A stretch of 64,000 nucleotides of DNA from Ktedonobacteraceae bacterium (GCA_035653615.1 DASRBN010000030.1:124001-188000); one strand, 5' to 3'. Positions 55,193 to 63,126 are shown, counted from the stretch's first letter. Notes: generated by a model from the sequence alone, not told the origin. Translations and numbers: made by a program.

Positions 55193-56581
55193 ATGCAAGA
55201 CATTTACCAATCAACCGAGTCACAAGAAGTGCATGACCCGGATATCCTTGCACAGGCAAGAGCTATCCTGGATGCCTGCCGCTCTCCCCAGGACATGCAG
55301 GAAGCGGTTCTGGCAGCTGTGACACGCAACGAGGAGTGGCGTGGCAGGCAATGCCTCAATCTGCTCGCACCAGAAGCGCCCACCAGCCCCACGGTTCGTG
55401 CGCTCCTTTCCTCAGAGGTGGGCATGCGCGCTGCCGAGGGTCATATTGGGCCGGTCAATCGCTGGTTTGCCGGAACCCAGCATATCGACGAGATCGAAGC
55501 GTTGTGTGTCGAACTACTGAAAAAGGTCTTTCGCGCCAGGTATGCGGATCATCGACTGGTCGCCAGTATGATCGGCAACCTGGCCGTCTACACGGCGCTC
55601 AGCGAACCGGGCGATGTCATTATGAGCCTCTCTCAGCCCTTTGGCGGCCACTCCAGCAATCGTAACGACGGACCAGCAGGCGTGCGTGGTCTGAAGATCG
55701 TGGACATCCCGTTTGACTCGGTTGAACTGGAAGTCGATCTCGACCTCTTCCGCAAACTGGCTCCCCTTGTCCGACCCAGGGTCGTTGCACTGGGCGCCTC
55801 GATGACGCTCTTTCCTTTTCCCTTGCAAGCCATGCAGGAGGTCGTCGCAGAGTGGGGAGGACGCATCTTCTTCGATGGCGCGCATCAGTTGGGGTTAGTG
55901 GCCGGCGGTCAATTTCAAGACCCGCTACGCGAAGGGGCAGCGGTGATGACGGGATCGGCTGGCAAAACCTTTAGTGGCCCACAAAGCGGCATCATCGTCT
56001 GGGATGATCCCAACCTTACCGTCCCCATTACCCATGCCATCTTTCCTGTGCTGGCAGCCACCCACCAGGTCAATCGCGTAGCAGCACTCGCCGCATCAGC
56101 AGCTGAGATGCTCGCTTACGGTCAGCTGTACATGGCCCAGATTGTACGCAATGCCCAGGCGCTGGGAGGCGCCTTACATCGTCGGGGCATTCCTATCCTT
56201 GGCGCGCACAAGGGCTACACGATGACCCAGCAGGTGATCGCCGATGTGCGTCAGTTTGGTGGCGGGTTGGAGGTGGCACAACAACTGGCACGTGCCAACA
56301 TCATCACCAATAAGAACCTCATTCCGGCAGATCGACCGGAGCATTGGGATCGTCCGGGCGGGTTACGCATGGGCACCATTGAGATTACCCGTTTAGGCAT
56401 GCACGAGGCCGAGATGGAGACAATCGCTGACTTCATCGCGCGTGTGCTGGTCGAACGAACGCCACCGGAAGCCGTGAGAGACGAGGTGGTGGCCTTCAGG
56501 CAAGCCTACCAGACGCTTTACTATTGTTTCGAGAACGGCTTGCCAGCTGAGAAAGAATCAGCACACGTGCAAGAGGTGTGA
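55193..56581 (+). CDS. serine-hydroxymethyltransferase-like PLP enzyme
   Basis: 462 residues from ATG 55193, with TGAGGAG 8 bases upstream. The PLP lysine is K258 in MTGSAGKTFSGPQSGIIVW, preceded by FFDGAHQLGLVAGG with the cofactor aspartate/histidine; NRWFAGTQHIDEIEALC recalls SHMT's sugar-phosphate-free N-terminal segment. It is longer and clearly diverged from housekeeping GlyA, so relatives such as aldolases/transaldolases for beta-hydroxy amino acids are possible. Its stop abuts the stop of the convergent dehalogenase-like gene. Family firm; reaction uncertain. Confidence 0.8.
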   Translation: MQDIYQSTESQEVHDPDILAQARAILDACRSPQDMQEAVLAAVTRNEEWRGRQCLNLLAPEAPTSPTVRALLSSEVGMRAAEGHIGPVNRWFAGTQHIDEIEALCVELLKKVFRARYADHRLVASMIGNLAVYTALSEPGDVIMSLSQPFGGHSSNRNDGPAGVRGLKIVDIPFDSVELEVDLDLFRKLAPLVRPRVVALGASMTLFPFPLQAMQEVVAEWGGRIFFDGAHQLGLVAGGQFQDPLREGAAVMTGSAGKTFSGPQSGIIVWDDPNLTVPITHAIFPVLAATHQVNRVAALAASAAEMLAYGQLYMAQIVRNAQALGGALHRRGIPILGAHKGYTMTQQVIADVRQFGGGLEVAQQLARANIITNKNLIPADRPEHWDRPGGLRMGTIEITRLGMHEAEMETIADFIARVLVERTPPEAVRDEVVAFRQAYQTLYYCFENGLPAEKESAHVQEV

Positions 56582-57505
56582 CTACTCAATCACTGGCGTT
56601 TCACCTTCGTCTCGTTTGCCTTGGGGCATTGCTCCTGGGGCAAGAAACTCCAGCAAGGCTTCATACGTTTGCTCAGGCGCTTCTTCGGGTAGAAAATGGC
56701 CCCCGGGAAGCGCTTTCCCAGACACTTCGTTGGCTCTTTCACGCCACGTCTCCACAACATCATACGTGCGGCCGACCACCCCTCGCTCACCCCAGAGGAC
56801 AAGCACAGGACAGGTGACCTTCCGCTCCAGGTCGGCTTCATCATGCTGGAGATCGATGGTGGCTGCGGCCCGGTAATCCTCACAAGTGGCATGAATAGTG
56901 GCCGGATTGCTGAAACAGCGGAGATATTCGGCCACCGCTTCGGGGGTAAAAGCCGTGGGATCGGCGCTCCAACTGGCCAGACATCTGCGCAAGTAGTACT
57001 CGGGCTGCGAGCCAATCAAGCGTTCTGGCAAGTCAGAGGGCTGAATCAAAAAGAACCAGTGGTAGTAAGCCGTCGCAAACGCTTTATCGGTACGCATGTA
57101 CATCGTGTAGGTCGGGGCGATATCCAGCACGGCCAGCTTCTTCACACAGTGAGGATGGTCCAGGGCCATGCGATGTCCCACGCGGCCACCTCGATCATGG
57201 CCGACGACGAAGCACTCCTGATAGCCCAGGTGGTCCAGGATTTCGACCAGGTCTTGCGCCATGGCTCTTTTCGAATAAGGAGCGTGATCCGGCCCGCTAT
57301 CTGGTTTCGAACTATCGCCATAGCCGCGCAAGTCGGGTGCCACCACCGTGAACTGCTCGGCCAGGCGAGCAGCAATGCGATGCCACATCACGTGGGTCTC
57401 CGGATAGCCATGCAGCAGCAAGAGAGGGAACCCCGTTCCCTGTTTGACCAGGTGGATGCTTGCCCCACTGGTCTCGATCTGCCTGTGTTCAAAGGTATCG
57501 AACAT
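56582..57505 (-). CDS. alpha/beta hydrolase with the active-site set of fluoroacetate dehalogenase
   Basis: 307 residues. HGYPETHVMWH (oxyanion region), nucleophile D104 in VGHDRGGRVGHR, acid D128 in LDIAPT, base H270 in GGHFLPEE. Compared with the Rhodopseudomonas enzyme RPA1163 as I remember it (D110, R111, R114, D134, H155, W156, Y219, H280), the residues here are D104, R105, R108, D128, H149, W150, Y211, H270: the first six all at a constant offset of 6. The arginine pair holds the carboxylate and H/W/Y form the fluoride pocket. So hydrolysis of fluoroacetate or another haloacetate is a well-supported guess; epoxide hydrolase is the alternative. Convergent with the SHMT-like gene. Confidence 0.8.
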   Translation of the reverse strand: MFDTFEHRQIETSGASIHLVKQGTGFPLLLLHGYPETHVMWHRIAARLAEQFTVVAPDLRGYGDSSKPDSGPDHAPYSKRAMAQDLVEILDHLGYQECFVVGHDRGGRVGHRMALDHPHCVKKLAVLDIAPTYTMYMRTDKAFATAYYHWFFLIQPSDLPERLIGSQPEYYLRRCLASWSADPTAFTPEAVAEYLRCFSNPATIHATCEDYRAAATIDLQHDEADLERKVTCPVLVLWGERGVVGRTYDVVETWRERANEVSGKALPGGHFLPEEAPEQTYEALLEFLAPGAMPQGKRDEGETPVIE

Positions 57506-57594
57506 CCATATCCTCCTTTGCTCTCGTCATCCCTTTGCCCTTTATATGATCTTCGCGAAAATGATTCGTCCCAAAGTTGAAGCGGAATATCCCA

Positions 57595-58722
57595 TCAACG
57601 CAAGGAAAACAGCAGACCGAGCCAGAGGAGCACGAGTCCCACACAGCAGAAAAGCAGGATCGTCAAACCAGATAGCCATGAGAAAACACCCAGTCCTATC
57701 GCAGCGAGAGCGACCAGAACAGTGAAAAGACGGACAACAGCGCGTTTGTTCAAAAGGGGAGCAGACTGTTCCTTTGACAAAGCTGGCATATCTCCATCCT
57801 CCGCCTGGGCCTCACCAGGAAACGGATGAGCCAGACCCATCCAGGGAGCAGAAGTAGTGTGCTGGGGGCTAGAGGTGAGTAACGCCTGCCAGAATTCCTC
57901 GACCGTCTGCCAACGGTCGGCAATTTGGACGGACAGCCCACGCGCAAGTACGTCAGCCACGCCTTCAGGGATATCTGGCTTGAGGAGATTGGCAGGCCTG
58001 AGCGGATCGGCTCCCTCGCTCCAACTTCTTGCGATGCGCGATGGCGCATCAATCGGCGCCACACCGGTGAGCAGGGCGTAGACCGTTGCCGCCAGGCCAT
58101 AGATATCCGTCGCGGGCGTTGTGCCAGTGCGGTATTGTTCGGGAGCGGCATACCCGGGTGAACGGTGGGCGACAATGCTCGTAACCGCATCCGCCCTATA
58201 TTCTTTGGCTGACCCAAAATCGACGAGCATAGCTTCACCGCCGCCATCAGGGATAATGATATTGGCCGGTTTGATGTCGCGATGCACAATCGGCGGCTCT
58301 TGCGTATGCAAATAGATGAGCGCGTTCGCAATCGGATGCAGCAAGGACAGCACCAGCGTCAAAGGAAAACACTGCTCTGGTTGCCTGTTGCGTAACGCTT
58401 CCAGATCCTCTCCCTTGATATAGTCCATTAGCACATACATGCGCATGAGTTTGTCATTTTCAAACACACGGTGAACGCGGGGCAGCGCCTTATGATGCAG
58501 TCGGGTGAGAACCTGTCCTTCAAAGACAAAACTTGCGCGTTCGCCTGCATTCGGATGAATCACCTCTTTGAGGGCAAACAGCTTATCCGCTTGCGCTCGT
58601 TCCCTCACCAGGTAAACCGCCCCCAATGCGCCTTTTCCCAGGACGCGTTCTATCACGAATTGCGTTCCTTGAGGATCCCTGATGACCACTCGCGGCGGTA
58701 AAATGAACTGGTCTTGTTGCAA
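57595..58722 (-). CDS. Ser/Thr protein kinase with two C-terminal membrane helices
   Basis: 375 residues. Kinase motifs: GKGALGAVYLV, FALKEV, MDYIKGEDLE, HRDIKPANIII, DFGSAKEY and GYAAPEQY, all intact. After a short linker come two adjacent hydrophobic helices (VVRLFTVLVALAAIGLGVFSWL and TILLFCCVGLVLLWLGLLFSL) and only a few residues after them, so there is no external sensor. This belongs to the GYAAPEQY branch common in Chloroflexota and cyanobacteria. It must receive its signal inside the membrane or from partners. Confidence 0.9.
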   Translation of the reverse strand: MQQDQFILPPRVVIRDPQGTQFVIERVLGKGALGAVYLVRERAQADKLFALKEVIHPNAGERASFVFEGQVLTRLHHKALPRVHRVFENDKLMRMYVLMDYIKGEDLEALRNRQPEQCFPLTLVLSLLHPIANALIYLHTQEPPIVHRDIKPANIIIPDGGGEAMLVDFGSAKEYRADAVTSIVAHRSPGYAAPEQYRTGTTPATDIYGLAATVYALLTGVAPIDAPSRIARSWSEGADPLRPANLLKPDIPEGVADVLARGLSVQIADRWQTVEEFWQALLTSSPQHTTSAPWMGLAHPFPGEAQAEDGDMPALSKEQSAPLLNKRAVVRLFTVLVALAAIGLGVFSWLSGLTILLFCCVGLVLLWLGLLFSLR

Positions 58723-59038
58723 CGTTCATGAACTCCTGTCGCTGTTCCTCTGAGAAAATGTGCATCCGTAGTAGTCACGAGCGACGAGTTGACTGGAGAT
58801 ACAGTGTAGACCAGCGAAACGTTGATCCAGGTGGCGATGATGCGGCGGCTCGCCGCTCGTTTGGGGCAGAGCGGCTGACCTCTTCCCGAACTTTCACTTT
58901 GCGAACAAGAATTGAGCCGCCTGGAAAGACGCGCTTTCAGGTGGCTCAGGATGTGCTTCTTTATGGCTGTGGACAAGTCTCTGGCTATCAACATTGAGGC
59001 TCATTTTTTGCCTCTCTTTAGCCAGAAGAGAGATGCAG
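58723..59038. other. 316-base gap upstream of the kinase gene, nothing recognised
   Basis: No frame with coding character on either strand. The promoter of the minus-strand kinase should lie here but no clear -35/-10 pair was found. A weak stem (CTCTCT with AGAGAG near 59010-59035) lies at the 3' end of the secreted propeller gene without a T-tract. Confidence 0.4.
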
Positions 59039-60049
59039 CTAACAATAGAATTCAGTGAGCGTGTGGTACATATCATCGGTGTGGGAGAAGTAGTTTCCTA
59101 CTGCCCAGACATTGTTCGCCGAACTTGCTGCCACCGAATCCAGGAAGTTATCTGCTGAGGAGATGTTTGGACTTGAGACGACGTTCCATTGCTTGCCATC
59201 CCATTGTTCGATCAGCGTTTGTCCATTCCCGCTATTATCAGTGTAGTCGCCCACGGCCCACAAGGCGGCATTTGTACTGGGATTTGGGCTTGAGACGATC
59301 TTCCATGTCTTGCCGTTCCAGCGCTCGATAAGTGTTTGTGCGGAACTGCTCGAGTCGGGCTGATAGGAGCCAACCGCCCATACCTCTTTGGAAGAAGTGG
59401 CTGCGATGCCTTGCAAATCGTTGATGTTTGAGGGAATATTGGGGCTCTTGACGATGCTCCATTGCGTCCCATTCCAGTGTTCGATCAAGGTTACACTTGG
59501 GCCTTGCCCTGGAGTAGAGATTCCCACGGCCCACACATCGTTAGCCGAGACCGCTGCTACTCCAGAGAGGACGCTGATGATTGCCTGCGGCGGATTCGGG
59601 CTGGCCACAATGCTCCACTGGGTGCCATCCCAGTGTTCGATCAGTGTTTGCCCCATGCCATTAGGCCCGGAAGTGTTACCTACCGCCCAGATATCGCTGG
59701 TAGAGACGGCAGCGACCGCGTTCAAGACATTGGACACCGAGGGAACGTTCGGGCTGCTCACAATCTTCCACTGCTTGCCATTCCAGTGCTCGATCAGCGT
59801 CTGTGCGGGGCCGAGATTACTTTTAGATATATCACCTACCGCCCAGACATCGGCGGCAGACAGGGCAGTCACACCGAAAAGTCTAGTAAGCCCTGCATCC
59901 GCCCCGGGGCTCTTGGCGATGTTCCACTGGCCGCAACTCGCTGCGAGGGCCGCATTGGCTCCTGACGTTCGTAGTAACAAGAGAGCCAGCATACCGCTAA
60001 AGATGCCACAGAAAAGATGTGAGTTGAGGAGATTTCTGATGCTGCTCAT
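59039..60049 (-). CDS. secreted repeat protein, predicted beta-propeller
   Basis: 336 residues from ATG 60049 (GGGGGAAAA upstream; the frame is open to 60139). Signal peptide GIFSGMLALLLLRTSGANA. The mature part consists of about six repeats of about 50 residues with the pattern GVAAVSANDVWAVG, then TLIEHWNGTQWSIV and SSPN. Repeat 5 (near residues 250-285) lacks the first about ten residues, going from PNPST straight to NAALWAVGD, which looks like an internal deletion. A closed propeller, perhaps binding glycans or proteins, is expected. No catalytic motif. Confidence 0.75.
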   Translation of the reverse strand: MSSIRNLLNSHLFCGIFSGMLALLLLRTSGANAALAASCGQWNIAKSPGADAGLTRLFGVTALSAADVWAVGDISKSNLGPAQTLIEHWNGKQWKIVSSPNVPSVSNVLNAVAAVSTSDIWAVGNTSGPNGMGQTLIEHWDGTQWSIVASPNPPQAIISVLSGVAAVSANDVWAVGISTPGQGPSVTLIEHWNGTQWSIVKSPNIPSNINDLQGIAATSSKEVWAVGSYQPDSSSSAQTLIERWNGKTWKIVSSPNPSTNAALWAVGDYTDNSGNGQTLIEQWDGKQWNVVSSPNISSADNFLDSVAASSANNVWAVGNYFSHTDDMYHTLTEFYC

Positions 60050-60224
60050 GTGTTTTCCCCCTGGTATGGTTATAGATGGACAATCGACTGAGGAGACTTC
60101 CGCAATACTCCTCTCGTGTGGTGTGCCGCGGGTTCCCATGCTCTGGCCGAGAACTTCCCCTTGCTTCTCGTTGTTGCCGGCATCTCCTTTGAGTATACCT
60201 GGAGTGCAGCAATCCTTCCCTGCT

Positions 60225-60767
60225 TTATCCTGCCTGCTTCACCTTTGCCAGCCACGCTCGCATGTCGGGCTCGTGCTCTTCATGGAAGTGGCCGAAGATG
60301 AGGGCACCGCTGAGCCGCTCACCTTCGAGCCAGGGGAAGCGTTGGGGATCGTTGAGCTGTTCATCGCTCAAGGCGTTGATGGCGGCGACCAGTTGCTCGA
60401 AGACCTCGCTCGAATCGTTGAGGACCTCAGCGAGCGGGCGGTCTCGGTTGGTCTGGTAGATCCAGGCGTTGATCTGGTCAACGTCGTCGTTCTCATCCAA
60501 TGCCCCCAGTTCTGCTGGCCAGGGTGGAGTCATGTCTATAGTAGGATCGAGCGCGGCTCGGAAGCGTAATACCGTTCGCTTGCGCCACCCGGTGAGGTGG
60601 GCAACGATATCCTTGATCGACCAGCCTCCTGCGACTTCCGGCTGCGTCATGTGCTCCTGGCCGATCTCATCGAGTAATGTCAACCATACCTCCTGCTCGC
60701 TCTGCATTTCAGCGAGGAGCTGCTTTTTGCTGATGGGCTGTATGGTGTTTGTGTGGTGGTCCGTCAT
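60225..60767 (-). CDS. ClbS/DfsB-family four-helix bundle protein (copy 2)
   Basis: 180 residues. It shares with the copy at 8963-9466 the core MTQPEVAGGWSIKDIVAHL, the INAWIYQTNRDRPLAEVL segment and the end HFHEEHEPDMRAWLAKVK. It differs by a longer N-terminus and an acidic insertion (GALDENDDVDQ). A gene duplication within one genome is likely, with the copies now 51 kb apart. GGAGGCAAATCG precedes ATG 60767. Role unknown. Confidence 0.82.
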   Translation of the reverse strand: MTDHHTNTIQPISKKQLLAEMQSEQEVWLTLLDEIGQEHMTQPEVAGGWSIKDIVAHLTGWRKRTVLRFRAALDPTIDMTPPWPAELGALDENDDVDQINAWIYQTNRDRPLAEVLNDSSEVFEQLVAAINALSDEQLNDPQRFPWLEGERLSGALIFGHFHEEHEPDMRAWLAKVKQAG

Positions 60768-61059
60768 CGATTTGCCTCCTGTTCTACGGTTCTTTACTCA
60801 GAGTTTACCATGAAATGCGGTTAGGATGCACCCTGATAATGGAGATTTCTTCCCGACTGGATTTTCCTCGTGAAAAACTCGTGAGGGGCTCCCTGCTGAG
60901 GAACGCTGTGTAAAAAGAGGCGATGGACAAGTGGGACGATGTATTCAGGTCCGATGACCAGGACGACGAACAGGTACAGTAAAGAAAGCTGTATTGGGAC
61001 TGCAAACTGTAGATGAAGCTGTAAGGCAGAGGTTGAAAGGAATTGGCGGCGAAATAAAA

Positions 61060-61086
61060 CCGCCTGGGAACTGTCTTCCCAGGCGG
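61060..61086 (-). terminator. intrinsic terminator after the tRNA-like relic
   Basis: A perfect 11-bp G+C-rich stem (61060-61070 with 61076-61086), 5-base loop; on the minus strand it is followed by TTTTATTT. It lies just downstream of the tRNA/tmRNA-like 3' end, as expected for a stable-RNA gene. The 290 bases from here to the ClbS-like gene show nothing else. Confidence 0.8.
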
Positions 61087-61093
61087 TCTGCGA

Positions 61094-61179
61094 GGTGGAG
61101 ATGGGGGAGAGTCGAACTCCATTTGAGGGATTTTTAGCTGTTTTTCCCGCCGCTTCTCAACCTGGTCGAATCTTCTCCA
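61094..61179 (-). pseudogene. degenerate tRNA/tmRNA 3'-end-like sequence
   Basis: Minus strand: a T-arm-like segment GGAGTTCGACTCTCC (61120-61106), then CATCTCC-A-CC (61104-61094), the signature of a tmRNA or class-II tRNA 3' end. An upstream segment GGAGAAG (61178-61172) pairs with the acceptor strand with one mismatch, giving an 84-base tRNA-sized unit. But the T stem has only 4 pairs, one base is extra before the acceptor and CCA is CCT, so it is not a normal gene. An attachment-site remnant of an integrated element is the likely origin. Confidence 0.45.
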
Positions 61180-61268
61180 ACCTAAAGATTCCTCAGACTT
61201 TGGTGAGGTAATGCGGACACGCAATCATTGGCCCAACGCGTTTGGAAAGGTTCTGTGATTGCTCGCGG

Positions 61269-61397
61269 CTACTTGCCATGCAACCGAGCAGCCACAGGAG
61301 CAAAATTCTCGAACTGCCATTCCTGAACCTGGATATGCGAGAGGCCCAGATGTTCACGCCGCTCCAACAGGAAATCTCCTGCTTGTTCGGTGGTCAT
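61269..61397 (-). pseudogene. N-terminal fragment of a tyrosine-recombinase-like integrase
   Basis: A 42-codon minus-strand frame, MTTEQAGDFLLERREHLGLS and onward to ARLHGK. It resembles the core-binding (SAM-like) domain start of phage-type integrases, which commonly read xxxFLxxxxxxGLSxxTVxxY. It stops early, and no catalytic part remains. Together with the tRNA-like end next to it, it supports a former integration event. Assignment is tentative because only 42 residues are left. Confidence 0.35.
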
Positions 61398-61442
61398 GAG
61401 CGCACTGATTGAACAAGTGCTGCAGATGGCTGGGCCATCAGT

Positions 61443-61853
61443 TTGTTGCTGGCCGACGCCCTCTACGCGGATGGACCGCGGTTGGCCTGGTTCAAGTACG
61501 ACAAGGGCATTGATGCTCTAGTCAGCTTACTCCAGGATCGGCTGCTCTATCAGGACCTCAAAGAGCTTGCCGACGGACGGCTCCTGGACTGGACGCATCA
61601 TCGCTATGTGCGCACGATCGGTAGCCACAAGCAGGTACGCGAGGTGGAGGTGACGGCGGCTGGGCAGCTGGCGAGTTGGGACGGCTTTACCGAGAAGGCT
61701 GCCAGTCCTTGGAAGAGGTTCTCGCCCTGCTGGGTGCTGCTCCGCGGGAGAGGCTGCTGTCCATTTTCGCCAAGCTATCTGCTCCTGACTCTCCCACCTC
61801 ATTCCTTATCTCCAATTGTCTGTGCGGCGCCACAAAAACTTGACAGATTGTAA
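61443..61853 (+). pseudogene. transposase fragment with frameshifts
   Basis: The plus-strand frame contains LLADALYADGPRLAWFKYDK, then LLYQDLKELADGRLLDWTHHRYVR and VREVEVTAAGQLASWDGFTEKA, which read like the middle of a DDE transposase (strand with the second aspartate followed by a WxxR segment). The upstream continuation (MSALIEQVLQMAG, from 61396) and a downstream stretch (SLEEVLALLGAAPRERLLSI, about 61704-61763) are in other frames, so the gene is broken. No terminal inverted repeats were identified. The IS family is not determined. Confidence 0.5.
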
Positions 61854-61869
61854 TCGAAGCGACTATAAT
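61840..61869 (+). promoter_or_regulatory. consensus promoter upstream of the fluoride riboswitch
   Basis: TTGACA (61840-61845), 18-base spacer, TATAAT (61864-61869), both perfect. Transcription would begin near 61876, 68 bases before the aptamer. Confidence 0.8.
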
Positions 61870-61943
61870 TACTGACAAGGTGATACATTCAGTCTGGTAG
61901 CCATTCTACCTCTGAAAACTTCTGAACATCACGTACATTCTAT

Positions 61944-61986
61944 GGCGATGAGGCTCGCCTAACGCCAAGTGCTAATAGCCTCTACC
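61944..61986 (+). promoter_or_regulatory. fluoride riboswitch (crcB motif)
   Basis: Starts GGCGATGAGGCTCGCC, one difference from the first 16 bases of the Thermotoga petrophila aptamer as I remember it, and ends GCTAATAGCCTCTACC, the conserved 3' part. Pairings: GGCG (61944-61947) with CGCC (61956-61959); GAGGC (61950-61954) with GCCTC (61978-61982); a minimal third hairpin in between. The 3' strand also forms the 5' arm of a terminator, so fluoride binding would favour transcription of the downstream hyf-type genes. Identification is strong; the controlled genes are unusual compared with the common crcB/eriC targets. Confidence 0.9.
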
Positions 61987-62025
61987 ACCGAAGAGCAGCA
62001 TAACCCGGCTGGTAGAGGTCTTTTT
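61979..62025 (+). terminator. terminator of the fluoride riboswitch
   Basis: CCTCTACCA (61979-61987) pairs perfectly with TGGTAGAGG (62010-62018), followed by TCTTTTT. The 5' arm overlaps the aptamer's closing helix, giving mutually exclusive structures. Confidence 0.88.
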
Positions 62026-62102
62026 CTGCCTATTGATAGCTGTTGTTGATCTAAAGATATCCTCATGCTCTCATGAAGTATCTCTACTAACCCCTACCTG
62101 CC

Positions 62103-62151
62103 GAGACGAGATTGCTCACACTATGCAGTTTGTTTTGTAGTGGTTCGTCTC
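62103..62151 (+). promoter_or_regulatory. hairpin just before the hyfC-like ribosome site
   Basis: GAGACGA (62103-62109) pairs with TCGTCTC (62145-62151), and inside it CACTA (62119-62123) with TAGTG (62138-62142). The outer stem ends 1 base before AAGGAG (62153-62158), so it may affect translation of the first gene. Confidence 0.45.
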
Positions 62152-62166
62152 TAAGGAGAGATCGAC

Positions 62167-63126
62167 ATGGTGCAACTGGCACTCTTTCAGGGGTTACAGA
62201 TACTCACCGTTCTCATCTGTGCTCCACTGCTTCGTGGAATCATCAATCGCCTCAAGGCCATGGTGCAATCCAAACGCGGGCCAAGCATCTGGCAACCGTA
62301 CCGCGACCTGTGGAAATTGCTCCGCAAGGGAAGTGTCGTTTCGGAACATGCTTCCTGGGTCTATCACGCAGCACCACTCTTCAGTTTCATTACGCCGCTC
62401 ATCGTTGCCATGCTCATCCCGGTACTGACAGCCTATCCGCTGCCATATGCCTTCATGGGTGATATGCTGGCTGGGGGGTTCATCCTTTCGCTGGGCGGCT
62501 TCTTTACCTCGCTGGCTGCCCTAGACACGGCCAGCACGTTTGGTGGCATGGGGAGCAGCCGCGCTCGCGTAGTTTCCCTGCTGGCCGAACCGGTCGTGAT
62601 CCTGATACTCTTCAGCGTCACGCTGATTGCCCAGGTCACCATTCCATTCGCCGTCAATCAGACGCTCATTTCGACGGCTTATTTATTTAATCCAGCCCAC
62701 TGGTTGCTGGCCGCGGCCCTGTTCATGGTCATCCTGGCCGAAACGGGGCGCATTCCGGTTGATAATCCCTCCAGCACCTTTGAACTCTCGATGATCGAGT
62801 CGTCACGCACGCTGGAGTATTCCGGTCAGGAGCTGGCACTGATGGAATGGGGCGGCGCGATGCGCTTCTTCGTGCTGCTGACGATCCTGCTCAATGTGCT
62901 GACCGCGCCCTGGGGGCTGGCGCCTGATGGAGGTACAAATGCCCTTACCGTACTAATCGCGGTAGTCACATTGCTGTTCAAGATGCTGGTAATCTGCTGC
63001 GTGATAGTTGTCATCGAATCATCGATCGCCAAGTGGCGCTTTTTCCGCATCCCGGAATTTCTGGGTACCGCGGTCATCCTGGCTGCCCTGGCTATTGTCT
63101 TCTTCTATCTAACACGCCTGAGTTGA
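62167..63126 (+). CDS. hyfC: HyfC/HycD-like membrane subunit (complex I NuoH family)
   Basis: 319 residues, about eight membrane helices. Family motifs: QSKRGPSIWQPYRDLWKLLRK near the N-terminus and ETGRIPVDNPSSTFELSMIE about two thirds through, the quinone-site/NuoH-like loop of formate-hydrogenlyase-4 and related complexes. It anchors the hydrogenase or oxidoreductase arm to the ion-pumping membrane part. It is the first gene after the fluoride riboswitch; no hyfA or hyfB precedes it. Whether the complex carries a true NiFe hydrogenase depends on genes beyond the window. Confidence 0.9.
   Translation: MVQLALFQGLQILTVLICAPLLRGIINRLKAMVQSKRGPSIWQPYRDLWKLLRKGSVVSEHASWVYHAAPLFSFITPLIVAMLIPVLTAYPLPYAFMGDMLAGGFILSLGGFFTSLAALDTASTFGGMGSSRARVVSLLAEPVVILILFSVTLIAQVTIPFAVNQTLISTAYLFNPAHWLLAAALFMVILAETGRIPVDNPSSTFELSMIESSRTLEYSGQELALMEWGGAMRFFVLLTILLNVLTAPWGLAPDGGTNALTVLIAVVTLLFKMLVICCVIVVIESSIAKWRFFRIPEFLGTAVILAALAIVFFYLTRLS

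Noticed and set aside
56696-57580. 294-codon plus-strand frame antisense to the dehalogenase-like gene
   Set aside because: All catalytic motifs are on the minus strand; the plus frame is a shadow.
59388-60569. 393-codon plus-strand frame spanning the secreted propeller and ClbS-like genes
   Set aside because: It crosses two genes with clear motifs on the minus strand, and its own sequence is low-complexity antisense of their repeats.
60805-61224. 139-codon minus-strand frame ending in Ser/Arg-rich sequence
   Set aside because: It runs through the terminator and the tRNA/tmRNA-like sequence, is compositionally odd (FDSPPSPPRRPPGK) and matches no family; such frames are typical artefacts over stable-RNA genes.
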